Of a DNA stretch of 64,000 nucleotides, positions 26,298 to 35,708 are shown one piece after another. The notes below the pieces were generated by a model. It ran no database searches. It was not told where the DNA came from and worked only from the letters and a program-made list of their open reading frames with translations. Origin of the DNA: Desulfobulbaceae bacterium (GTDB lineage: Bacteria > Bacteroidota > Ignavibacteria > Kapaibacteriales > UBA2268); the NCBI GenBank assembly GCA_018335795.1, contig JAGXRP010000077.1, positions 124,001 to 188,000 on the forward strand. The letters are read 5' to 3'. The position numbers and the translations under genes were made by a program. Within the stretch, counting starts at the first letter, position 1, and every line of letters starts with the position of its first letter.

Positions 26298-27338
26298 TTA
26301 GGAACCAAAGTTCATGGAAACGCTTAATCTGTTTAGTAAACCTAAGTTAACCGTAGGTGTAATTGCATAATCAACTTGACCGCCAAATCCACCACCGAAA
26401 TACTTCAAGCCAACACCGCCGGAGAAACCTAATTGGTCATGACCCATTACGTAACCTGCTCTGAAGGCAAGAAACTCATTCCAAACGTATTCTGCTCCAA
26501 CAGCAAATTGCTCGGGTACGTCAGTCAATGTATTAAAATCAGCAGCTAAACGCAAATGATTTTCACCTGATTTCAAAACATCACCAGAAATTCCGGCACG
26601 GAAAATAATAGGTAAATTATATGGGTAAGCCAAATAAGTCGCATCTAAAGGAGTTGATTGCATGGCGTCATATAATTTTTTAGTAGTTCTCAAATCTTGC
26701 CCATCGTATGCTTGTTGAGTACCAAGATTATGGATAGAGAAGCCTAATTTGATTCCATAATATCCGAAATCGTACATAGTACCAATGTCAAAAGCAACAC
26801 CCGTACTTGATAAAGAAGAAAATGCGTTTTGAACGTATTTAGCTGTAAATCCAAATGCGAATTCGGTTGTCAAGTAACCGGATAAACTGACACCGAGAGC
26901 GATGTCATTAACCTGATAGTTTGAGCCTGTACCATCAGGACGAAACATAGTTGTTATAGGAATATCGCCGCTTGTGAATGATGTAACATGTGCAGCGAAA
27001 GTAAAGTCTTCTGATATAGGCATTGCTAATGCACCGAAATTATGAGAAAATCCGGCGAACCATTGTGAATAAGAGAAATCGGCATTCATTGATTTCATAC
27101 TTGCCAAACCGGCAGGATTCCAATGTATTGACGATAAATCGTTTGCCATAGACGAAAAAGCACCGCCCATTGCATTAGCTCTGGCACCGACACCAATTTT
27201 CAGGAATTGCCCACCTGCTGCACCAACCTTGGATGCTTCGCCTGCAGTTGTACCTTGGTTGATATCACCGACAGCATTAACTTTGGCAACAAAAACAGGC
27301 AACGATAATAATGCTAATATAATTATAATTTTTTTCAT
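26298..27338 (-). CDS. PorV/PorQ-family outer-membrane protein
   Basis: The 346-residue beta-barrel protein has a signal peptide ending near VNAVG. The N-terminus GGQFLKIGVGARANAMGGAF followed by IHWNPAGLAS is the hallmark of the PorV/PorQ (FadL-like) family. PorV carries T9SS cargo from the SprA translocon to the attachment machinery. The barrel ends in NRLSVSMNFGS. It directly follows the 1591-residue secreted protein gene, with a hairpin between them, and ends at a strong terminator. Many paralogues exist in this phylum, so whether it is PorV itself or an operon-dedicated paralogue is open. Confidence 0.85.
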   Translation of the reverse strand: MKKIIIILALLSLPVFVAKVNAVGDINQGTTAGEASKVGAAGGQFLKIGVGARANAMGGAFSSMANDLSSIHWNPAGLASMKSMNADFSYSQWFAGFSHNFGALAMPISEDFTFAAHVTSFTSGDIPITTMFRPDGTGSNYQVNDIALGVSLSGYLTTEFAFGFTAKYVQNAFSSLSSTGVAFDIGTMYDFGYYGIKLGFSIHNLGTQQAYDGQDLRTTKKLYDAMQSTPLDATYLAYPYNLPIIFRAGISGDVLKSGENHLRLAADFNTLTDVPEQFAVGAEYVWNEFLAFRAGYVMGHDQLGFSGGVGLKYFGGGFGGQVDYAITPTVNLGLLNRLSVSMNFGS

Positions 27339-27367
27339 TGTTTTCTAACTCCATTTTTTCGTTAAAT

Positions 27368-27395
27368 ACTCCCGCTCTATAAAAAAAGCGGGAGT
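27368..27395 (-). other. Intergenic hairpin upstream of porV-like gene
   Basis: A 9-bp perfect stem ACTCCCGCT / AGCGGGAGT has a 10-base A/T loop and no T tract after it on the minus strand. It looks like an mRNA-stabilising or processing hairpin that could set the ratio of the secreted protein to PorV, rather than a terminator. Confidence 0.5.
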
Positions 27396-27403
27396 TATTA
27401 AAA

Positions 27404-30400
27404 TTAGTTTTGTTCAATTATTCTGAATCCACCAACGACAACGCTGAATTTCTTCACTGTTTGAGCTCCGTTAGGAGTAGTAATAACAGCAACGAAAGTT
27501 TGGCTCTGTACGCGTTGTAAATTGCTTGACAGCAAATCCCAAACTTGAACAGCATTTCTTGTTTCGTCACCTTCGTTCTTGTATTCGTCGTGTTCGATTG
27601 TATTTACTAAATCTCCGGCTACGGTATAAATCTCAATTGTGCAACGTGGAGGTAATTTAGTAAAGTAGATTTTCGAATCGTATGGTGATTTGACACCTTC
27701 GTGCGAAATATAGTATGGATTCGGAACAACACTAACTTGGTCTAATTGACCATCAGTATATTGTTCGTTAACTGGAGCACTTTTTCCTACTTTAGCAATT
27801 ACAGTAGCGCCCGGCATTGGTAATCCCAAAGCACCGCCATAAGTTCTTAAGTATATCTTATCACCCGGTTTGAAATCAACCGAAGTCCAGATATTATAGT
27901 TAGCTTGTGATTTACGAGCCCATTCTTCACCTGATTGGTTTGTTCTACCTTTGTTTGCAAAATCTAAAGCAAATTGAACACCACTAATATTTACAATATG
28001 AGTGAAGTCTAATGTATCAGCTCCATTAACAGAAACAGCAGACTTATAATACCTGCCTAAACCATTATCACTTTGTTGAGGCAATCCTGAAAATGATTTA
28101 ACATTGCCACTTAAAATACCTGATTTAGGTCGGGCAATTTGATTAGGAATTGTCAAACCTGAAGCTTGTTCTCTTTTAAGTGAAGAATTAGCAATCCATC
28201 CATAAGCATGAATATTGTATTTGCCGATAAAATCATTTGTTGATTGTCCGTAATATGCTAAATTAGCAGGATTTGGATAAAGAATGTTTTCATTCCAAAT
28301 ATCGTTATATTCATTGCTTCCGGTAAAATTATAACCATATTTAGTTTTGCTTTGTACAGGTTGAATAGCTAAGTGTTTCACTTCATCAGGAAAATCAACT
28401 ATCACAGAATCAGAACCGGCTGCAGGTCTTTTGAAGTCAATAATATTTTTGACTTTCACATCCAAATATTCAATGTTGAAACTATTTGAAGCTGCTCCGT
28501 TTTGCCAAGCTAATTCTTGATTGATGGCACCACCGGCTAAGAATTCAACTTCATAAATACCTGGTCCATTATTGAAACTTCCATATTCAATACTATGAGT
28601 ATTGAAATTAATTCCCACCGGCATGGTTCTCTGTACAATCGCTTGTGAAGGTTGTTTGATATATGAACTTAAGTTATCATCAGTTTTAAAATTGACTGGT
28701 GTATTTGCATTTACCCCTGGCCCATAAGCAGTTGACAATGTCAAAGAATCCGGGCGGAAGCGACCAGCATATTGACTGATTGTAAAGTCAAAACTGAATC
28801 CCATTATGCCGTAAGCATTTGAAGCCCAGTTATTAGTGTAGCAATAATTGGGATAGGTGAAATCACCTGAAGAAAATCTTCCGGTTCTTGTTTTGATTCC
28901 TTTTGCAGTTCTCAATCCAAAGTCCATATATGTGCCAGTTGATGGTTCATAAACTGCAGTATCGGACAATACATAAGATGCTGAATTTTCAGTAAAAAAT
29001 TCATAAAAGCTCAAATTACATGGTTGTGATTCGTAACTTGCAAAACCTCTATACAAGGTATCGCCTGTATTTTTGCTCCAAAGAGTTATTAAATTACGAT
29101 ATAAGCCAAATTCAGTTCTGGCTGTTGGAGCTTTAGAATCAAATGCAATACTTGTTAAAAACCAATATGGTTCAAATTTAAGTATAAGTTCATCACCTTC
29201 AAATCTTTGTATCAATCTATCATTATCCACAGCAAAGAATCTGAAATTATATAAGCCACCTATCAAATTCGAATCAACATGTATGACTTGAATAGAAGGC
29301 ATGTCGCCAGAAGGAGCGGCAGAAGGAAATGTTTTAACCATATTAGTCAAACCGAGTGCTGAAGTATTCAATTTAGAAGGAGTTGGTTGTTGATAATCAC
29401 CTTCATCATAGGCTAATACTTTATAGTAATAGTCTATATTGTTTATCAACTTTTCAGTTTTAGTCGGGTCAGCATCCGGATTGATATATCCATCACGATT
29501 ATCATCGCCGACATCAAAGAAAGTTCGATTATTGGTGATTCTTGCCATATAAGGACTAATTACATCACTTCTAACTTCTAAACTTTGTTCAAATTCAGGA
29601 AAATCAATTTTGACTAAACCTAATTTTATATAATCATAAAGAATATCTAAAGCTTGATTCACATGGTTCGAATCGTTCATTATTGTGCCAGCCGAACGAG
29701 GTACCCAAATATCAATTATTCTTTGTGGCGACCCGTTAATTTCAGCTAATCTCTCAGTTTCTTTTAACCATATAGCATCAGTAGTCAATCTTTCGATAAC
29801 TGAATCCTTAAGTTTTTCATCCCAAACTCTTCTCCATTGTCCGGCAACTCCGTCTGGAAATAAATTAAATACACTATCAATTTCTTGACGTGTTTTACTG
29901 AATGTTTTGCGGGTAAAAAATAACGGATTAAATTTAACTAAAGCTCTATCAAAATAAGCAATTCCTACAAAAATTGAGTCAAATAATTCAGTTCTGACAT
30001 TCGGGTCATAAGTTAAAAGTCTTGGACCTTGCGGTGATACTCTAAAAACTTGACCTGTTTCATCAAAACCAATATTCGGGTCACGAGCAATTACTTTAGC
30101 CCAATGTTTGCCCCAAGGGTCTCTGAAAGAAGATGTATCTAAACCACTTAGAACGGGAGCAATACTTCCTTGGTTGTTACGAGATGCTGCAGAATCAGAT
30201 AAAGTCAAAAATCCATTTCCAATTCTCATAACTCTGATTGCCATCGAATCTACAATAGCACCACTTGCATCGGTATATGGACCAACAATGCGTATATCAT
30301 CAATCAATGGCATAGACATATCTGATTCGTCTATTCCGCCTCTAAATTGAGATTTGTAGAATGGAGTACGTAACCTAAATTCAGCTATTTGTTTCCAGCC

Positions 30401-32179
30401 GAATGGACCTAAACCACTTGGGTAGTTACCCGCAGGTGGTACAGGAACTGTAAAAAATGAATCAAGGTTAGTTCTACGGGCACGATAAATTTTATAACCC
30501 ATAAAATCTAATCCTTTTTCATAAATATCATAAGACATTTCAGATGTATTATCCCACTGAATTCTTACTGCATGGTTTAGTCCTTGCCAATTTGTAACAA
30601 TTGCGCGGTCAGGCGGAGTAGGAGCGCGGAAGTTATTATCATAAACTTCTTGGGCAAAAATATTTTTTCGTTCTAAGTCTTGCATATCTTCACAAGTACC
30701 ATCGGCATCAACACCTTTGGTAGAATTTGCTAAAATCATACCGACTACCGTCCTTACTGTATCACCGGGACGCATATGGAAAGGTCCGGATGCCATTAAG
30801 AATCGCTTATCGCCGGGAGCATCATCACCATCTTGTTGACCGGTTGATATGAAATTATATCTTTCATCATCTTCTAATCTATCATCATCAATGGGCCAGT
30901 TACGAAATGTTACGAGACCAAGTTGTTCTTCATTGCTGAACACAATTTTGTCTTTTCTTACAAATTGAGGTGCGTCAGGACCATGTAAATCAGGATTATA
31001 CTCATTTGGTCCAATAGGGGTGATAATTGTATCTATTCTAATAATATTTCCTGCATCATCACGGATTTCATTAAATGTTGTATCATTTATTACAACTACG
31101 GCAGGAGATTCCAAGAAGTCAAAACCGAGATAGCCAAAACCTTGACCGGCTTCACCCCTGTCAGCATTTGACCATTGAACTGCCATATTTAAAGATTCGT
31201 TACAATCATAATATTTAGCTCTGTCATTACCGGCACCAAAACTAGTAGCAGGGGCTCGAGCAATATCAACATCTTGAATTGGAGCCAACCAACAATTCCA
31301 CAAAGTATCAGGAGAATAGTTTGTCATTTCATACTTTATAAAGATAAAATCTTTATAATCTCCAAATCCCCATGAATAAATCATTTGGTCAATTTGAAGA
31401 CGAAGCGGATAACCTCTTTCACGTCTTGAGGCAACACCACCTTCATATCTGCTTAAATCAGTATCCTTATATGTTGCGAATATATCTTCACCTGAAATAA
31501 AGGCGGGTCCTCTTGGATGAGTTGCCGTATTTCTAAGTTCAGTTTGTGGTATAAAATATCCGAAATATCTGTTTGTTTTAAGGGTGTCTTCTACATTTTT
31601 GGAAGCATCCCATATGGGCCAATAATACTGATGATCCGGATTAACGGGTTCGCCAGAACTTGGTATAAAATCGGTAGAAAAGTAAGTTCTGTATTTCAAA
31701 ACATCCGTTGGGTCAACAGCATCAATATTTGGGAATTCAGTGCTATTAGGACCACCATAATTTATACGTCCGGGGACATACCAGCCTCTACCTGAATTTG
31801 GATTATATGTAATTGATACATATCTGGTTCTTAATGTATCAGTTGGATTTCTGAATTTTTCAACACCAATCCAAAGCCCACCGGCAAAGATATATTGATT
31901 TAGAGAGCCACGAGGCCAATACCCACCCCCAATACCTCTTGCGACATCGAATCCAAATATACCATAATTGGTTGTATAAAATTGGATGTTACTTATTGAG
32001 TTTTGTTGCAAATCATATACATTATTAAATGTTCTTGCTTGCAATTGCTCTTGTTCGTTTTCCTTACCATCAGTATTTTTACCTGTATGAATCGTTGCGG
32101 CATTTATTTCAAATGAACCGATAACGAATACAATGGCAAGCAAGGTTAAGAAAAACCTCATAGATTTTCTGTTAAACAT
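27404..32179 (-). CDS. Giant secreted protein with FlgD/T9SS-like C-terminal domain
   Basis: The 1591-residue exported protein starts at ATG 32179, chosen because AGAGGT lies just upstream and a hydrophobic signal (SMRFFLTLLAIVFVIGSF) follows; the frame extends 11 codons further without support. Most of the sequence is beta-rich with many Tyr/Asn/Asp-rich turns. DDNRDGYINPDAD near 920 resembles a calcium-binding loop. The last about 110 residues have VVPNPYY and IEIYTVAGDLVNTIEH, then a terminal strand FSVVVGG, an Ig-like FlgD/T9SS sorting-type domain. It lies 50 bases after the TonB receptor stop and before PorV. Role unknown; probably surface-exposed cargo. Confidence 0.85.
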   Translation of the reverse strand: MFNRKSMRFFLTLLAIVFVIGSFEINAATIHTGKNTDGKENEQEQLQARTFNNVYDLQQNSISNIQFYTTNYGIFGFDVARGIGGGYWPRGSLNQYIFAGGLWIGVEKFRNPTDTLRTRYVSITYNPNSGRGWYVPGRINYGGPNSTEFPNIDAVDPTDVLKYRTYFSTDFIPSSGEPVNPDHQYYWPIWDASKNVEDTLKTNRYFGYFIPQTELRNTATHPRGPAFISGEDIFATYKDTDLSRYEGGVASRRERGYPLRLQIDQMIYSWGFGDYKDFIFIKYEMTNYSPDTLWNCWLAPIQDVDIARAPATSFGAGNDRAKYYDCNESLNMAVQWSNADRGEAGQGFGYLGFDFLESPAVVVINDTTFNEIRDDAGNIIRIDTIITPIGPNEYNPDLHGPDAPQFVRKDKIVFSNEEQLGLVTFRNWPIDDDRLEDDERYNFISTGQQDGDDAPGDKRFLMASGPFHMRPGDTVRTVVGMILANSTKGVDADGTCEDMQDLERKNIFAQEVYDNNFRAPTPPDRAIVTNWQGLNHAVRIQWDNTSEMSYDIYEKGLDFMGYKIYRARRTNLDSFFTVPVPPAGNYPSGLGPFGWKQIAEFRLRTPFYKSQFRGGIDESDMSMPLIDDIRIVGPYTDASGAIVDSMAIRVMRIGNGFLTLSDSAASRNNQGSIAPVLSGLDTSSFRDPWGKHWAKVIARDPNIGFDETGQVFRVSPQGPRLLTYDPNVRTELFDSIFVGIAYFDRALVKFNPLFFTRKTFSKTRQEIDSVFNLFPDGVAGQWRRVWDEKLKDSVIERLTTDAIWLKETERLAEINGSPQRIIDIWVPRSAGTIMNDSNHVNQALDILYDYIKLGLVKIDFPEFEQSLEVRSDVISPYMARITNNRTFFDVGDDNRDGYINPDADPTKTEKLINNIDYYYKVLAYDEGDYQQPTPSKLNTSALGLTNMVKTFPSAAPSGDMPSIQVIHVDSNLIGGLYNFRFFAVDNDRLIQRFEGDELILKFEPYWFLTSIAFDSKAPTARTEFGLYRNLITLWSKNTGDTLYRGFASYESQPCNLSFYEFFTENSASYVLSDTAVYEPSTGTYMDFGLRTAKGIKTRTGRFSSGDFTYPNYCYTNNWASNAYGIMGFSFDFTISQYAGRFRPDSLTLSTAYGPGVNANTPVNFKTDDNLSSYIKQPSQAIVQRTMPVGINFNTHSIEYGSFNNGPGIYEVEFLAGGAINQELAWQNGAASNSFNIEYLDVKVKNIIDFKRPAAGSDSVIVDFPDEVKHLAIQPVQSKTKYGYNFTGSNEYNDIWNENILYPNPANLAYYGQSTNDFIGKYNIHAYGWIANSSLKREQASGLTIPNQIARPKSGILSGNVKSFSGLPQQSDNGLGRYYKSAVSVNGADTLDFTHIVNISGVQFALDFANKGRTNQSGEEWARKSQANYNIWTSVDFKPGDKIYLRTYGGALGLPMPGATVIAKVGKSAPVNEQYTDGQLDQVSVVPNPYYISHEGVKSPYDSKIYFTKLPPRCTIEIYTVAGDLVNTIEHDEYKNEGDETRNAVQVWDLLSSNLQRVQSQTFVAVITTPNGAQTVKKFSVVVGGFRIIEQN

Positions 32180-32229
32180 TATTACCTCTAATTTTTCATT
32201 AATAATTTTCATTTTATCTGTCCCCTATC

Positions 32230-35200
32230 TTAAAATCTAAACATCATACCGATGTTTATAGTTCTGGGTGCTTGGAAATTGCCACGGAAAGCAATAGTTG
32301 TTGCTACATATCTAAAATAACTTTCGTAAGTTTCTGCTTGGGTTACAATTCCGTTGCCGTCAAAATCCGCCACTGAATTATATCTTCTGTTACCATAAAA
32401 GTCATATTGAACCGAAGCATAAGTTGCAGGGTTTGCTATATCAGGGTCTTTATAATAAGCAGTGTTAGCAAAGTCACCAACTTGGCGGTCGAAAGTTCTG
32501 CCATCATCAATCGGGTCACCTGTAGCAGCGTAAACACCAAGTGCTTGAGATAAATTAAGTATATTATTGATATTTGCAAATATTTCAATTTCTGAATTTC
32601 CTGCCCCATCACCAAATATATCACTCATACGGAATGATTTCGCAATTCTGGCATCAAGTAACCATCTTGAAGGCTGTCTTTCAGAGTTACGTTCCGCAAT
32701 TGCAGTTCCTGAACGGTCTGTACGAGTATAAGGTGTTCCTGTTCTATAAATACCGGTAAATATCAAATTTGTATTTTCGAGTAACTTAATACCACCAATA
32801 GATGGTCCTTCGTTATCTCGCCAGTAAACTCTGAAGTTTGATTTTGCATAATGTCTAATATCTTGTCCCATAGGATATTCAGAAAGTGGGAATGCCGGTT
32901 TGTCTGTATATGGGTCAATGATAACATTGTAGTTTGAAGATGCAGTTTGTGCAGTACCTGTTACCCAAGCCAATGTATAGTTTAAATCAAATGAAAAATT
33001 ATCTTTTGCCATTTTTTCGAGTGTAAATTCAATCCCTCTAGAACTTCCATAGTCAGATACCGTATATTGGTAGTATGGTTCGGGTACAGCATTGACTCGC
33101 ATTAGACCTAATTGGTTGTAAATATCTTTGTAGTAAGCAACTGATGTAAACGCAAATACTTCTGTTAGTTGTTGGCTGTATGCAATTTCGTATTGATTAG
33201 TTCTCTGAGCATCCATATTTGGATTCCCAATAATTGAATTACCGCGTAAGATGTCCGCCGCAAAATTGTCATACATATATTGAAGCTGAGGCATTTGGAA
33301 GAACATACCATAAGAAAGTCTCAAGAATGACATATCAGTAATAGGATATGAAATATTAATTCTCGGACTCACTTGTATTTTTGCGGAAGTCACAGCAAAT
33401 CCTGTATCAGAGCTTATAGGTATCCATGAATTAGAAGGTAGTCTATAATCAGAATTCGGATTGAAATAATCAAGTCTTAAACCTGCACTCATTCTGATAC
33501 CTTTGAAAGATATTTGGTCATTAAAGTAAATGCCAAATTTTGTTGGCTTATAAGGTTTGTTCGTTTTCTCGCGTACAACTTCATTATCAGCATATAAATT
33601 ACCACCCCATCTACCATCTGTATAAACATCAAAGAATGGATTTCCATCATACGGATTTCCATTAGAATGTCTGTGTAATTCAAATAATGTCAAAAGGAAT
33701 CCTGTCTTAAAAGTATGGTCGAATTCGCCTGTTTTGAATATTTGAGTATAGCTACCATCGAAGGTCCACCAATTGCCATCTCTGAAACTAAAAGAACCGC
33801 CACCAGATGTGGGGAATAGTCCTACTAAACCATAAGGGTTGTAAGTTCCTGAAGCATTTGAATTTCCTTCAAAGTAGCCTGATATGGGGTTTCTTTGAGG
33901 AATATCTGCACGTGTAAAACCATCCTTGGTATAACCAATATTCGAAAGGAATGTATAGTGGTCAATAATTTTATCTTGACCGAGTACTAAATTGTTGTTT
34001 TCAACTTTATAATCGTCAGTTGGCTCCCATACTTCAAATCCTGAGAAGAAACCCGGATCCTCCCAACCAACTCTTCTTGAACTTACGTCATTATTTGATG
34101 CATTACCTATTCTAAGCTCATAAAAGCTCTTAGATGTCAATGTATGATTAATCAATATATTGAAGCCATTTACAAATTGGTCAAGTACATTTTGACGTAC
34201 TATTCTTTCCGGAATACCATTCGTTACAGGGGAGCCATCTTCGTTAGTTTTGAGTATGAAGCTGCCATCAGCTGTTTTATCGTAAACATGACCTTCTTGA
34301 TTGGCATACATCCATCCCCAACCTGAGAATTCAAAGCTTGAAATGCCATAATTACCACTAACTTGAATTGTCATATCATTGGGCAGTGTAAATCTTACGT
34401 TACCGCGAATATCACGAACCCATGATTGATTATCGGGACGTTGCCCAATATTTGTTCCCCAAGGGTCAAATATTTTATATGTATTATCGCGGTGGTTTTC
34501 ATGAAAGTAATTACCTGTCAAATAAAATGTAGCGTTTTTGAAGAATTCCATGTCATTCAAAACCGGAATAGGACCACCTGTACCAAACTCAAAAGTATTT
34601 TGTTGGCTACCTTGAAATTGAGCACCCTCACCGGCTTCGACTGCCTTAAGACGAGTACCTTCGCGAATGACTTGTAAGCCGGTAGGTTGACTTCCATATA
34701 GTGCAGGAACATCAGTCAACCAACGAATAAAACCATCGTAACGGTCATCTCTTCCTCGACGAACGATTGTATTAACAACACCTGAAGATACATCACCATA
34801 TTCAGCTGTAAAACCGCCGGTAATAACTTGAACTTCTTCGGTTGCATAGTTTGATACCATAGGATAATAACCTGAACCCGATACGCCAAATCCACCTGTG
34901 AATTGGTTGCCTACGTCTATACCGTCAACTTTGATTTGAGTTTCTTCAGTACGACCACCACGGATCATAAATCCGCCACCACTTTGGAGTACACCTGATG
35001 TCATAGCGACAACACCAGACAGACCTTCACGTGCGATATTTTGAATTTCGGCTCCTGACATAATTTTCTTGGTGCCGCCTTCGTCATCAACATTCACCAT
35101 AGATTGAGCAGTAACTGTGACTGTCTCTGTAGTTACTCCGCCTTTTTCATCTTTCATTACAACTTCAACTGTTGATGTTTTGTCTGCGGAAATTCTAACA

Positions 35201-35460
35201 ATTTGCCTTACAGTCTGTTTACCGACAAAGGTAAATCTTAATGTATATTCGGCTGCCTCAATATTTACGATGGTAAAGCTACCGTCGTTTTCTCTAACTA
35301 CTGTGCCTTTGGCTGTTCCTTCCAAAAATACTGTAGCACCTCTCAATCCCTTACCTTCTTCATCTACTACTTTACCCCGTAAAACACCGTATATACTGGC
35401 ATAAGACATTGCAGGCAAAATAATCAATCCTAAGAAAATAAGTAAAAATAACTTACGCAT
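32230..35460 (-). CDS. TonB-dependent receptor with carboxypeptidase-like N-terminal domain
   Basis: The 1076-residue outer-membrane receptor has a signal peptide (1-21), a carboxypeptidase D regulatory-like domain (about 23-108, starting GVLRGKVVDEEGKGLRGATV), a plug domain with GGGFMIRGGRTEETQIKVDG, and a large barrel ending in Phe (NIGMMFRF). No SusD partner is next to it. AAAGGAG lies 7 bases before the ATG. It follows the sigma/anti-sigma pair by 248 bases and leads the unit TonB receptor - giant secreted protein - PorV. The ligand is unknown. Confidence 0.92.
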   Translation of the reverse strand: MRKLFLLIFLGLIILPAMSYASIYGVLRGKVVDEEGKGLRGATVFLEGTAKGTVVRENDGSFTIVNIEAAEYTLRFTFVGKQTVRQIVRISADKTSTVEVVMKDEKGGVTTETVTVTAQSMVNVDDEGGTKKIMSGAEIQNIAREGLSGVVAMTSGVLQSGGGFMIRGGRTEETQIKVDGIDVGNQFTGGFGVSGSGYYPMVSNYATEEVQVITGGFTAEYGDVSSGVVNTIVRRGRDDRYDGFIRWLTDVPALYGSQPTGLQVIREGTRLKAVEAGEGAQFQGSQQNTFEFGTGGPIPVLNDMEFFKNATFYLTGNYFHENHRDNTYKIFDPWGTNIGQRPDNQSWVRDIRGNVRFTLPNDMTIQVSGNYGISSFEFSGWGWMYANQEGHVYDKTADGSFILKTNEDGSPVTNGIPERIVRQNVLDQFVNGFNILINHTLTSKSFYELRIGNASNNDVSSRRVGWEDPGFFSGFEVWEPTDDYKVENNNLVLGQDKIIDHYTFLSNIGYTKDGFTRADIPQRNPISGYFEGNSNASGTYNPYGLVGLFPTSGGGSFSFRDGNWWTFDGSYTQIFKTGEFDHTFKTGFLLTLFELHRHSNGNPYDGNPFFDVYTDGRWGGNLYADNEVVREKTNKPYKPTKFGIYFNDQISFKGIRMSAGLRLDYFNPNSDYRLPSNSWIPISSDTGFAVTSAKIQVSPRINISYPITDMSFLRLSYGMFFQMPQLQYMYDNFAADILRGNSIIGNPNMDAQRTNQYEIAYSQQLTEVFAFTSVAYYKDIYNQLGLMRVNAVPEPYYQYTVSDYGSSRGIEFTLEKMAKDNFSFDLNYTLAWVTGTAQTASSNYNVIIDPYTDKPAFPLSEYPMGQDIRHYAKSNFRVYWRDNEGPSIGGIKLLENTNLIFTGIYRTGTPYTRTDRSGTAIAERNSERQPSRWLLDARIAKSFRMSDIFGDGAGNSEIEIFANINNILNLSQALGVYAATGDPIDDGRTFDRQVGDFANTAYYKDPDIANPATYASVQYDFYGNRRYNSVADFDGNGIVTQAETYESYFRYVATTIAFRGNFQAPRTINIGMMFRF

Positions 35461-35708
35461 AAAGCTACTCCTTTAATAAACTAGTAGAAATTTTATTTTT
35501 ACACATGTTTTTTGTAACAAATTTTTCATTTTAACGTATAGTATAGATATAGGCTGATACTTGATACCAATATGATTGGCATGATTTTGGATAAAATCGT
35601 GTAGCAATAGATCTATACAATTCCTAATTAATTATTTAAAAAATACTTAAAATACAACATCCAAATTATTAAAATTTTGTGTAATTTCAAAGAATTATCT
35701 GATAATGT
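35461..35708 (-). promoter_or_regulatory. Upstream region of the TonB-receptor operon
   Basis: This 248-base gap lies between the anti-sigma gene and the receptor. No TAnnTTTG promoter was found on the minus strand, which would fit use of an alternative sigma factor. Two small inverted repeats lie side by side: CCAAT-ATG-ATTGG (35567-35579) and GATTTT-GGAT-AAAATC (35583-35598). They are candidate operator or sigma-recognition elements only. Confidence 0.3.
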
